NCBI GenBank assembly: GCA_002354035.1
Contig: DEKU01000015.1
Span: 29,927-93,926, forward strand
Source of the DNA: Bacteroidales bacterium UBA2714
Lineage (GTDB): Bacteria; Bacteroidota; Bacteroidia; Bacteroidales; P3
Length of the DNA stretch: 64,000 nt
Direction: 5' to 3'
Position 1 is the stretch's first letter. Every line of letters begins with the position of its first letter. A program made the translations under genes and the position numbers. This document shows positions 37,201-44,317 of this stretch, piece after piece. Under the pieces are notes generated by a model. That model saw only the letters and a program-made list of their open reading frames with translations, ran no database searches and had not been told where the DNA came from.

Positions 37201-37265
37201 CACTGGGCCCATGCCGTTGCCGTCATGGCCACCAGCATTATCATGATTGCAAATAAACGTTTCAT
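31227..37265 (-). CDS. 2012-aa multidomain T9SS cargo protein (Fn-III, MAM-like, CUB-like)
   Basis: This is the largest protein in the window. A signal peptide (1-20) is followed by an N-terminal module with YGDGWNGASLDIYQDTVLRG, closely matching the 1797-aa neighbour. Fn-III domains lie at about 125-210 and 375-460, a MAM-like domain at 211-372 (opening VPFSEGFEDNG, closing VDDITI), and a CUB-like domain at 465-575 (CGMAIADMGG, then LNVYEGIGTGG). The pattern repeats to about residue 1920. The end is a type A sorting domain: YPNPAQNRVSIAI, VVDMNGRTVAQ, GGAYFVHIVG and final KLVVK. It should be a surface-anchored adhesin-like or carbohydrate-binding protein; no enzyme motif is visible. It starts 37 bases after the choice-of-anchor gene, so the two are probably co-transcribed. 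Confidence 0.9.
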   Translation of the reverse strand: MKRLFAIMIMLVAMTATAWAQCDPDQTDCSITVVGYDQYGDGWNGASLDIYQDTVLRGTFSVSGSSSTMVIPACSGPVSFVWNSGMYDSECSFTVTDSLGVVLYSCTSASGLSGTFANSYACPSCVPPTTVEAALSSDSAQVAWTTVQDALGYYYQYSTTSVPYGTWTFTADTSLLLTGLSANTVYNFFVRSYCGDDDTSIAAVQSFRTPCGEMTVPFSEGFEDNGAFPACWTLWESSSYNSYGYITTYPQIYSYNAHTGNYCFYMYSDYGPNSIISPRVFLPANQLEVTFWAYGQGGYIQVGYTDTDDSATAVFHLVENVQLREGSLYDFYTVSFDSIACTDSVHVVLRVANNPAYVYIYVDDITIRQVNNCPAVDSLQMTATASHQVTLQWSSPAATAWEVAYGPAGFNPDYDTVRAAAGTIPFVLTGLSDSVVYDIYVRSVCGADHGYWSLPITVQPNVYNMPYSGSDTLVTCGMAIADMGGAAGPLVTGANSTLVIMPADSSEAIQLGGALNLGSATLNVYEGIGTGGHLLASLTGMVNDVTLTSAVGPMTLNLVTSYTSSPGFVLYTQCVPLALCTDVYNLEVSNVTARSAHISWSYSDATVPAFFTIMAADTANDNILYFTAPDTARSITITGLDQHTYYEVGVMATCESGDTSAVVSALLFTPCLAGGEILVGDPNTTSSSAYVPDYTYYNYSISQQIYDSTEVAGMDTIFGIKFFKVSGTNVTRTIDVYIDTTARGSFNSVADGIIPQSLDKRRFSGTVTVADGWNEIQFSQPFAYNGHGNIVITFDDNTGSYQSSFSCATHSTADNRAIYGYSDGVNMDPADSATLNSLSYGSSVMNQVNNMIFVTPCSEATCVAPAVLVDAVDSGSVSLSWVAGLYESEWSVEYRVAGTNDWTVHNYGTVLDTAIVSGLMPATTYDFRLGSQCGDTVAYRIVTATTSCAPFRSLPLTESFDNFTALQMYPDMETCWGRYTNYSSTYSTYYYPYVYDYSYYARSGYSLSFQAYGTEYFSQLMLPEIGVDVDTLTLSFYMMGTYTSYYNYQAVVGVQTSMDDISSFVPVDSVMFTGEDYEWQLVEFDLSGYTGQGHFICLRTGNQSSSGFYIDDLKLDYTNPCKRPTNVMVTDATMTSVRITFDDTNNAGSYVLYYGVGDSLAAATDSAVFTTTNYVLSGLPIATHFHGWLRTNCGETRSDWVEVPEFSTRCMAVVVNDTQSYETDFESGMDNCMAQERISGSIWWESATTTSNPAGAYNGGHIMQLYNYSRSGETRLLLPLFDFSALADDAELTFYLAQEANGAIQDKLYISYRTAGSSQWTVIDSVTNSISSWTRQYITLPNSAGSTGYEVALLGKANTGYGIKIDELSVHRTPRCPRPQALAVSEVTNESAIVSWTGSAPEYEVSYRTEGSWSWRIVTTDTNIVTLTGLLNVSPYEVRVRALCGSDGRSEWSDIASFVTNACVNALFYYNYDATTVRPSLSNDAPADVYNTYTYSEVLVDASTLAGLDDIVAFGFNPTNTQVGGCFGNCDVYFGLTTDTVLTGFHFDSSFVHVYHGSMNFSSPGWKYFRLDSVYNYDGTSNIIVAINRQGNTGPYGVQSGFAGHVNNCVKTRSAYNYNNPINPFEASSLPVFSQYTDTVSPDYVFLSCAPYCEAPEAEVTAVSATSVSLHWLSDSRHAQVSWRRAADTAWSVPIDVEGYIYTVEGLNHSTDYLFRVRQNCEADSLGVSPWSQTSAMTDYVCNVPHDVVVEDITNSRATVSWTPAEGDNLWEVRVFNNSFDQTWRTRQPSYLVKGLTAGQRYHCTVRTLCGPDHAFTGEWSESVDFTTYFCGAVGSVHAEAIGNAVKLTWVAGDHNTYWEVQYGRAGYTESEVINTVFSPDTHIIIYNLVPNFQYGFRVRALCGLNWNSDWTGNEVTVTTGETLGIVDASQGYECSIYPNPAQNRVSIAIKGVEGRVEMRVVDMNGRTVAQESLDCSADCTKLMDVSDLSGGAYFVHIVGESVNSVHKLVVK

Positions 37266-37302
37266 ATCGTTACTTTCTTATTGGTTGAACAAAAACAAAG
37301 AC

Positions 37303-39015
37303 TTACTTCACCACAGCCGTCCGGGTCAGGGCTCCCTCGGCGGTGATAATGCGCAGGTAGTACATCCCAGTGGCCATACCCTCCGTCGGGATTGCCACAT
37401 GGCTGCCGCCATCGTGCGACACAAACACCTTTTCGCCTTTCACGCTGTACATCTCCACCCCCTTCATTCCCTGGCAGTCGACATTCAGCAGCCCGGAAGC
37501 GGGATTGGGATATACCTTCACCCCTTCGGATTCAACCTCGTCAATGCCAGTCACGGGACGGTTGATGGTAATGGTGACCAAAGCCGTGTCGCGGCTGCAA
37601 CCGTAACGGTCGGTGACTATGACGTGATACTCAGTGTTCTCGGTGATGAAAGCGGCAGTCTGTTGCCCGTAGGGGTTCTCCAGATTGTCCTCCGGCTCCC
37701 AGCGGAACGAGAAAGGACCCATGCCGCTCTCAACATTCACACCCACCTGCGTGCAAAGGTAATCGGCCACTATATTAGTATCCTGCACCGTCAGCAAGGC
37801 GTTGGCGGTCATGACAAAGTGCATCGTGTCGTACACCTTCAAAGCCGGGAACTCAGGACACACGCTGGTCTCCAAAAACAGCTCGATATTTTTATTCTGC
37901 GAGAGGTTGGCCGACGGGAGACCCGAGAGCTCAAGGTAATGCAGCTGGTCTCTCGAAACGTAGAAACTGTTGGTGCCATTCATCACTATGCCCGAATCGC
38001 TGACACACTGGAAGTCGACGCCATACACGGCATTGCCGCCAAAGGTGACGTGCACCCAGCCGTCCTCATAGGCCGACTGGCTGATGTCGAAAGGCACCAC
38101 CGTGGGGCAGCCCACGCGCACAGTGTCGCGCTGGTCGCGCTCAAACCCCAGCGAAGTGGTGGGGCTGGAGAAACTGCCATACTCCAGAAACACGCCACTG
38201 TCGAAACTGTTGTCGCCCACATTGCAGACCGAGAGGTGCATGTGGTACAACGCGCAGGGCACAATCGTCGTCTGGGCCATGAGCTTGGTTGTATAGCCGT
38301 CATACTGCACACCGGCCGTATCGTTGGAGTTGGCGATATAGTAGCTGGAATAGTCATAGTAGCAGCCCGAACCGCTACCGCCCGACGCCCCCGGCACACC
38401 GGGATTGACGGAGTTGATGGCCACGGCAATGCCGTTGGGGGTACTGTCCGTGACTGTGCCCGGGATGATGGCCACATTCCACGTCCGCTCCTCCAGCGTC
38501 TCCGGGTCAGGACCTGTGATGAAGAAGGCGAACACATCATTGAAGTTGGAGCATACGTATTCAGGATACTCCTCCGAGGCAAATGTGTACATGAACGAAA
38601 TCCGGTTAGTCAAACCCACAAAATCGAAGTCGAGAGTGGCACAGCCGTTCACGGAGCTGGTCGCCAACAGCGCCATCTGTGGGTCGGAATAGATTCCGTC
38701 GACTGGGCTCGCCGCACCACCGGCGCTGTTCGGACCGGGAACAACACTGATGTTGCCCGTGGTCATCACTATTCCCGAATCCATCTGGAAGTCGGAGAAG
38801 CCGTTAGCCTGGAATACACCTATCTGGTCTGTGCTAATGGCCGAAGCACTGTTGCTGAATTTGGCGTTGAAAAGGTATACTCCCTTTCCCGCCAATGCCC
38901 GGTTGACAAAGTCGTTGGGCGTCTGCCCCACGGCCGAAGTGACGCTCACATTCTGCGCACAAAGCGCAGATGCACAAGCGGCAAGCACAAGGGCAAGTAG
39001 TACTTTACGTTTCAT
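37303..39015 (-). CDS. choice-of-anchor-L-like T9SS cargo protein
   Basis: From the ATG at 39015 the protein has 570 residues with a signal peptide ending near CALCAQ. Residues about 20-290 resemble the choice-of-anchor L domain: DSGIVMTTGNISVVPGPN, then CATLDFDFVGLTNRISFMYT, FASEEYPEYV and FNDVFAFFITGP, a pattern found in many Bacteroidetes surface proteins. A gliding-type Ig or PKD-like segment follows (PFSFRWEPEDNLENPYG, then TDRYGCSRDTA). The final 75 residues are a T9SS type A sorting domain (YPNPASGLLNV, MYYLRIIT, final TAVVK). An ATG nine bases earlier is also possible. A TATCTTTG box is 45 bases upstream. It leads a two-gene unit with the 2012-aa protein. Confidence 0.88.
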   Translation of the reverse strand: MKRKVLLALVLAACASALCAQNVSVTSAVGQTPNDFVNRALAGKGVYLFNAKFSNSASAISTDQIGVFQANGFSDFQMDSGIVMTTGNISVVPGPNSAGGAASPVDGIYSDPQMALLATSSVNGCATLDFDFVGLTNRISFMYTFASEEYPEYVCSNFNDVFAFFITGPDPETLEERTWNVAIIPGTVTDSTPNGIAVAINSVNPGVPGASGGSGSGCYYDYSSYYIANSNDTAGVQYDGYTTKLMAQTTIVPCALYHMHLSVCNVGDNSFDSGVFLEYGSFSSPTTSLGFERDQRDTVRVGCPTVVPFDISQSAYEDGWVHVTFGGNAVYGVDFQCVSDSGIVMNGTNSFYVSRDQLHYLELSGLPSANLSQNKNIELFLETSVCPEFPALKVYDTMHFVMTANALLTVQDTNIVADYLCTQVGVNVESGMGPFSFRWEPEDNLENPYGQQTAAFITENTEYHVIVTDRYGCSRDTALVTITINRPVTGIDEVESEGVKVYPNPASGLLNVDCQGMKGVEMYSVKGEKVFVSHDGGSHVAIPTEGMATGMYYLRIITAEGALTRTAVVK

Positions 39016-39024
39016 AAGTGTCAT

Positions 39025-39441
39025 TTTTTAGGTTAATAATCTGTTCTAAAATCAATTTGCAAAGATACTATTTTTTTTCAAATAAAGACCTACTATAATA
39101 AATTTATTTCCCCCACACAGAGGTTGGCTGTTGATTTGATGCAACTCGCGCCTTAGTCCTCTACCTCTTGCATCGGCCGCAGAACCATGCCAAACCCAAA
39201 CCGACATCAAGCAAGCCCACTCGTCAGCCACCCGAGATCCAACCGGTATACAGCATTTACTCAGTCAACAACTGTCAAAAAGCAATATAAATACAAATGA
39301 AATAGAATTAAAATAGAATTAAAGAAGCGGAGGTAGAGGGGCGGAGGAATGTGCGTAGGGGTTATTTTGATAAAGCAGTAATCCGTCAGCCGGCGAACCA
39401 GCTGACAGACTACCGCGTTAGGACTTCGGCACATTCGGGAT
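39025..39441. other. 417-base intergenic region
   Basis: It contains the promoter of the choice-of-anchor gene at its left end and an A/T-rich stretch with a repeated TAGAATTAAA at about 39304-39321. I see no gene in it. Confidence 0.6.
39060..39067 (-). promoter_or_regulatory. promoter -7 box for the choice-of-anchor and 2012-aa genes
   Basis: On the minus strand this reads TATCTTTG, an exact TAnnTTTG match, giving a leader of about 40 bases. Confidence 0.65.
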
Positions 39442-39942
39442 TCACGAACCACCGCACCCGCGTTCACCCGCCAGGGGGACGCCGTTGAGACGGGCCTCCA
39501 CCAGCGTGTCGCCATGGTAAATAAGCTTCAGCGAAAAGAAGGGTTGCTGGGGGTCCATGACGAGGCGGAGGAAGATGCGGTCGCCCTCCCACAGCGAGAG
39601 ACCGGGGATATCGGCCCAGCTGACCCAGGCCAGTTCGCCCTCATCGCAGGGCGATAGCTGACCGCTCCAGCGCGTGGCGGTGAAGAGGTGCATGTACTCG
39701 CTGGGCCACTCGTCGCTGACGAAGGTGACAATGCCCCGGTAGCGCCAGTCGAGTACCTGCAGTCCCGTCTCTTCGCGCACCTCACGGAGCATGCACTCGT
39801 CGGGGCTTTCGTCGGCTTCGCACTTGCCTCCCACGCCTATCCATTTGCCATGGCTGGCATCATGCTGTTTCTTGATGCGGTGGAGCATCAGGTACTGTCG
39901 GTCCTGCTCCATATAGCAGAGGGTTGTTTGTTTCATGTTCAT
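39442..39942 (-). CDS. Nudix hydrolase (8-oxo-dGTP diphosphatase-like)
   Basis: The 166-residue protein contains a full Nudix box, GGKCEADESPDECMLREVRE followed by ETGL (about residues 38-61), which binds the divalent metal and cleaves nucleoside diphosphate linkages. The surrounding sequence (TTLCYMEQDRQYLMLHRIKK, then HGKWIGVGG) resembles the MutT/MTH1-like branch that clears oxidised purine nucleotides; the exact substrate is not determined. I chose the ATG at 39942 because it overlaps the stop codon of the upstream efflux pump gene as ATGA; an ATG six bases later is an alternative. It is thus the tail gene of the metal-efflux operon. Confidence 0.9.
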   Translation of the reverse strand: MNMKQTTLCYMEQDRQYLMLHRIKKQHDASHGKWIGVGGKCEADESPDECMLREVREETGLQVLDWRYRGIVTFVSDEWPSEYMHLFTATRWSGQLSPCDEGELAWVSWADIPGLSLWEGDRIFLRLVMDPQQPFFSLKLIYHGDTLVEARLNGVPLAGERGCGGS

Positions 39943-42900
39943 CGTTTTGCAAGTTGTTTGGACTGCCATTTTTGGTACCACTCAAAGACGATGGGCACCA
40001 CAATAATATTGAGCAATGTGGATGTCACCAAACCGCCGAGGACGACCACAGCCATAGGGGCCTGAATCTCGTTGCCGGGGTGGTCGGCGGTGAGTATCAT
40101 GGGCACCAGGGAGAGGGCGGTGGTGAGGGCGGTCATGAGGATGGGGTTGAAGCGGTCCATCGAACCTTGCATGATGAGGTCGCGGGCCGAGGAGGCCGAC
40201 ACTCCATTCTGGGAAAAGAGTGTCTGGAAACGCGACACAAGCAGGATGCCGTTGCGCGTGGCAATGCCGAAGAGGGTGATGAAACCGATGAGCGCAGGGG
40301 TACTGAGGGTGTTGGAGCCCAGCTTGATGGCCAGCACTCCGCCGATGAGGGCCAGCGGCAGGTTGAGGAGGACGATGAGCGAGAGGGTGAGGCTCTTGAA
40401 CTCGGTGTAGAGCAGGAGGTAGATGATGGCGAGGGCTACGATGAAGACGAGGATAAGGGTGCGGGTGGCGCTTTTGGCGCTCTCGAACTGGCCCCCGTAT
40501 TCTATGCGGTAGCCTTCGGGCAGATGTATCTTGCTGTCGACGGTCTTTTGTATATCCTCCACAACGCCGATGGCGTCGCGGCCGCTGACGTTGGCGGAAA
40601 CGACGAGTTTGCGCTGCACGTTCTCGCGCGAGATGGTGTTGGGGCCACCCACCGACACCACATCGGCCACCACTCCGAGCGGTACTTTGCCCCCGTTGTA
40701 GGTGTCGATGAGGGCGTCTTTGACATCCTCGATGGTGAGGGTGTCGGCCGGGAAGCGCTGTTTGAGGACAAGGTCGAAACTGCGCTGCCCTTCGTACACA
40801 TCGCCGATTTTCTCACCATTGAACGCCGTAGCCACAAAGCGGTTGAACTGCTCCATCGTGATGCCATATTGGGCAAGCATGGCCCGGTTGGCTCGCACTT
40901 GCAGTTGCGGGGTTTCGGTCTGTTGCTCGACGTTGATGTCCACGAGGCCTTCTATGTCGGCAACGGCTCCTTTGATTTGATTTCCCAACATGTACAGTTG
41001 GCTGAGGTCGGTTCCGAAAATCTTGATAGCAATTGTTGCCTGGGTGCCGCTGACCATGTGGTCAATGCGGTGGCCCAGAGGCTGCCCTACGCTGGTGACG
41101 ACTCCGGGGATGGAGGCCAGCCTGTTGCGCACGTCGGTCATAAAATCCTCCTTGCTCCTGTCGGAGAGTTGGAAGTTGACATCTATTTCTGCGCCATTGG
41201 TGGCTTGAGAGTGTTCATCCAGCTCGCCACGGCCTGTGCGGCGTGAAGTGGACGTGACCTCCGGGATGGCAAGGAGTTCCTTCTCCAGTATAACTCCCAG
41301 TTTGTTGCTTTCTTCCAACGAGATGCCCGGTTTGGCAACCGCAGCGATGGTGAGTGAACCTTCGTTGAAGGGTGGCAGGAAGTCGCGACCGACGGTGAAC
41401 ATGAGTCCGACGGCCAGGAGCAGCAGCGCCACGGTGGTGAGGAGGACGGGACGGCGATGGCCAAAGGCCCATTGGAGCATGTGGCGGTAGCCACGGGAGA
41501 GCCATGTGGCCAACCAGCTGTCTTTCTCGCGGCGGTTGAGGTAGGCCTCGTTGGAAAGGAGCAGTTTACACAGGAGAGGCGTGACAGTCATGGCCACGAG
41601 GAGGGACATGAAGAGGGCAATGAGGTAGGCAATGCCGAGAGGTTTGAGCATGCGGCCTTCGAGTCCGTCGAGGAAGAAGAGGGGGACGAAAGTGATCATG
41701 ACAATGAGTGTGGCATGGATGATGGAGCTGCGGATTTCGGACGAGCCACGAAAAACGACGTTGTAGGCTGTGTCGCGCTGCCCGACAGGAAGGCGGTGAT
41801 TTTGGCGCAGCCGCTTATAGACATTCTCTACATCAATAATAGCGTCATCGACTAAGGAGCCGATGGCGATGCACATGCCGCCCAGTGTCATGGTGTTGAT
41901 TTCATAGCCCAGCAGATAGAGGCACAACACGGTGCCCAAAAGGGAAAGGGGAATGGAGATGATGGAGATGAGCGTGGTGCGGAAACTGCCGAGGAAAAGG
42001 AAGAGCACTATCACAACAAAGATGGCGCCTTCGAGCAGTGCCTTGCCGACATTGCCCACGGAGGACTGGATGAAGTCGGCCTGGCGGAAGATGTGGGTGT
42101 TCATCTTGACATCGGCCGGAAGGGTCTTGGCAATGTTCTGGAGGTTGGCCTCGATGTTCTCGGTGACGCGGAGGGTGTTGATGTTGGGTTGCTTGGAGAT
42201 GGAGAGGATGATGGCGGGCTGGGCGTTGCAGGAGGCGTAGCCCATCTTGGGGGCGTTGCCCACGCGCACTTCGGCCACGTCGCTAAGGCGGACGGGATGG
42301 CCTTGGTGCATGGTGACAAGGGAGGCACCCAGTTCGTCGACATCGCATGTGCGGCCCATGCCACGGAGTGCGTACTCGTTGCCGAAGTCGCGGATTACGC
42401 CTCCCGTGGAGTTGGCGCTGATGTTGCTGCCCACGGCCTCAATGTCGGCCATGGTGACGCCGTAGGCCTGCATGCGGATGGGGTCGGCAAGAATCTGATA
42501 TTGCTTATAGTCGCCACCGATGATGGTGACTTGCGAGACACCGCCAGTGCCGAGTATGGCAGGTTTGACCACCCATTCGGCGAGGGTGCGGAGTTCTTGC
42601 TGTGAGGTGGGGTGGGCAGTGCTGACGGTGTCGTCAATCTGAAGACCGACAAAGAGAATCTCGCCCATCACGCTGCTTTGGGGGGCCAAAACGGGAGTGA
42701 TGCCTTCAGGAAGTTGCTCGGCGAGGGTGGTCATCTTCTCGCTGACTATCTGTCGGGCACGGAAGACATCCATGCCCCAGTCGAATTCGACAAAAACAAA
42801 ACTGGCACCCGCCATAGATGTCGAACGGACCCGGCGCACATTGGTGGCACCATTGACAGCCGTTTCGATGGGGAAGGTGACGAGGCGCTCCACCTCTTCG

Positions 42901-43073
42901 GAGGCCATGCCGTGGGCATCGGTCATGACCACCACCTGAGGAGCGGTGAGGTCGGGGAAGACGTCGATGTCAGTACGGTTGGCCGACCATAATCCGGCAA
43001 CCGTCAGCAGGACGGCCGCCACGAGGATGAAGAGTTTATGGTCTAAGCTGAATTGTATGATTTTGTTGAGCAT
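39939..43073 (-). CDS. heavy-metal efflux RND pump, CusA/CzcA family
   Basis: The 1044-residue inner-membrane pump has the HME-RND layout: membrane segment 1 (LFILVAAVLLTVAGL), NRTDIDVFPDLTAPQVVVMT, a large periplasmic loop, then a membrane block with GSLVDDAIIDVENVYKRL, whose Asp pair and Glu are the proton-relay motif of the family. A second loop and membrane block follow. Together with the adaptor and TolC-like protein upstream it should export a divalent or monovalent metal out of the cell. The metal (Zn, Co, Ni, Cd, Cu or Ag) cannot be decided from what I can see. It lies 32 bases after the TolC-like gene, and the Nudix gene overlaps its stop. Confidence 0.95.
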   Translation of the reverse strand: MLNKIIQFSLDHKLFILVAAVLLTVAGLWSANRTDIDVFPDLTAPQVVVMTDAHGMASEEVERLVTFPIETAVNGATNVRRVRSTSMAGASFVFVEFDWGMDVFRARQIVSEKMTTLAEQLPEGITPVLAPQSSVMGEILFVGLQIDDTVSTAHPTSQQELRTLAEWVVKPAILGTGGVSQVTIIGGDYKQYQILADPIRMQAYGVTMADIEAVGSNISANSTGGVIRDFGNEYALRGMGRTCDVDELGASLVTMHQGHPVRLSDVAEVRVGNAPKMGYASCNAQPAIILSISKQPNINTLRVTENIEANLQNIAKTLPADVKMNTHIFRQADFIQSSVGNVGKALLEGAIFVVIVLFLFLGSFRTTLISIISIPLSLLGTVLCLYLLGYEINTMTLGGMCIAIGSLVDDAIIDVENVYKRLRQNHRLPVGQRDTAYNVVFRGSSEIRSSIIHATLIVMITFVPLFFLDGLEGRMLKPLGIAYLIALFMSLLVAMTVTPLLCKLLLSNEAYLNRREKDSWLATWLSRGYRHMLQWAFGHRRPVLLTTVALLLLAVGLMFTVGRDFLPPFNEGSLTIAAVAKPGISLEESNKLGVILEKELLAIPEVTSTSRRTGRGELDEHSQATNGAEIDVNFQLSDRSKEDFMTDVRNRLASIPGVVTSVGQPLGHRIDHMVSGTQATIAIKIFGTDLSQLYMLGNQIKGAVADIEGLVDINVEQQTETPQLQVRANRAMLAQYGITMEQFNRFVATAFNGEKIGDVYEGQRSFDLVLKQRFPADTLTIEDVKDALIDTYNGGKVPLGVVADVVSVGGPNTISRENVQRKLVVSANVSGRDAIGVVEDIQKTVDSKIHLPEGYRIEYGGQFESAKSATRTLILVFIVALAIIYLLLYTEFKSLTLSLIVLLNLPLALIGGVLAIKLGSNTLSTPALIGFITLFGIATRNGILLVSRFQTLFSQNGVSASSARDLIMQGSMDRFNPILMTALTTALSLVPMILTADHPGNEIQAPMAVVVLGGLVTSTLLNIIVVPIVFEWYQKWQSKQLAKR

Positions 43074-43105
43074 TGGTCGTAAATGTTAGCAAAGGTGATG
43101 TGATA

Positions 43106-44305
43106 CTATAGTTCAACGGAATAAAGGAGCAGGTGGAGTTGCTCCAACTGGCGTGCGGTGTTCCAAATCTCAATCTCTACCTCGTTGTAGTAGTTGACTT
43201 GCTGGAGGTATTGCTCCAGCCCGATTTCGCCGGCTTCCAACGCCCTGTCGAGCAGGGAGACACTATTGTTCTGCCGGAAGGCAGCTTTGAGATTCTGGAG
43301 GTCGCGGATCAGCGCCTCGTGGCGGTGATACATGCAATGGAGCTCAGCAAAAAACTCGGTCCGTTTGGCATCGAGAGCCGCCTGGGAGGCCGCAGTCTGC
43401 AACTTGGCCGAACGGACGGCCCGCTGCTGGCTCCACAGGGGCAGCGTAAGCCCCACGGTTGCTCCACGCCAGGTGCTGCCCACAACATTCTCGGCAGCAT
43501 AGCCCAAGGACACCTCTGGCAGCCATTGGGCACGACTGAGCTGTTCCTGCTGCTGGCTGATGGCCAGTTGATTGTCCAGCTGACGGAGTGTGGGATGGCG
43601 CATTTCCAACTGTTCATACCACGTTTCGAAACTGGGCTCCGACCATACCGAGTCGTAAGACATCTGAAAGAAGGAATAGTCATCCATGTTCATCAGGTGG
43701 CTGAGGTCGTGCATGGCATGGTCAAGGTCGAGATTGGCCAATGTGGACTTGTTCTGAATGTCGGCAAGGTTCATCTGCGCACGGTTGTACTCAAGTATGG
43801 AGCAGTCGCCTGTCTCGTACCGGCGGCGGTAGAGGTCGGCAAGCCGGACGGCAGCTGCATGCCGACGGTTGTAGATGGCAACCATGTTGCGATAGTATAT
43901 CAGGTCGGCACAGAGTTGCTGAGTCTCTAACAGGGTGGCGTAACGAAGAGCCTGATAGTCGAGATGGGCGGCATTCTCCTGAAGGTTGCGCAGCCGTGCA
44001 CGACGCACAAGAACAGAAGGCATCTGGAACGACTGGGAGACACTGATGTCCCAGCGGATGCCCATGTCGGCAGGGTCGCCCCAATAGTAGGCGGCTTCGA
44101 CATCGGGGTCGTCAAGCAGCAGACCCACATGGGCGGCAGCTTGCTGGGCCTCGGCCTGTTTGGCAGCAGCAAGAAGGGTGAGGTTGTTGGCCTCCAAATC
44201 CTTCAACACCTTGGCGTAATGGGGTTGCGCCTCAAGAGCAGCGGGGAGCAACACCATAGAAAGGACTATGACTGGTAAAAAGACTGACTTTTTCATAACA
44301 GACAT
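43106..44305 (-). CDS. TolC family outer-membrane factor of metal efflux (CzcC-like)
   Basis: The 399-residue protein starts with a signal peptide (ending LEAQ) and consists of long amphipathic helices with repeated Ala, Gln and Leu, as in TolC-type outer-membrane channels. Recognisable stretches are YAKVLKDLEANNLTLLAAAK and RALEAGEIGLEQYLQQVNYY, the latter typical of CzcC-like factors. It would form the outer exit duct of the RND pump. It is 12 bases from the adaptor gene and 32 bases from the pump gene. An ATG nine bases inside (44296) gives a more usual signal peptide start. Confidence 0.92.
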   Translation of the reverse strand: MSVMKKSVFLPVIVLSMVLLPAALEAQPHYAKVLKDLEANNLTLLAAAKQAEAQQAAAHVGLLLDDPDVEAAYYWGDPADMGIRWDISVSQSFQMPSVLVRRARLRNLQENAAHLDYQALRYATLLETQQLCADLIYYRNMVAIYNRRHAAAVRLADLYRRRYETGDCSILEYNRAQMNLADIQNKSTLANLDLDHAMHDLSHLMNMDDYSFFQMSYDSVWSEPSFETWYEQLEMRHPTLRQLDNQLAISQQQEQLSRAQWLPEVSLGYAAENVVGSTWRGATVGLTLPLWSQQRAVRSAKLQTAASQAALDAKRTEFFAELHCMYHRHEALIRDLQNLKAAFRQNNSVSLLDRALEAGEIGLEQYLQQVNYYNEVEIEIWNTARQLEQLHLLLYSVEL

Positions 44306-44317
44306 GGCATTGAGGGT

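Noticed and set aside
39924..41246. 440-codon open frame on the plus strand
   Set aside because: It is antisense to the RND pump and Nudix genes; its His/Glu-rich sequence is an artefact of the opposite strand.
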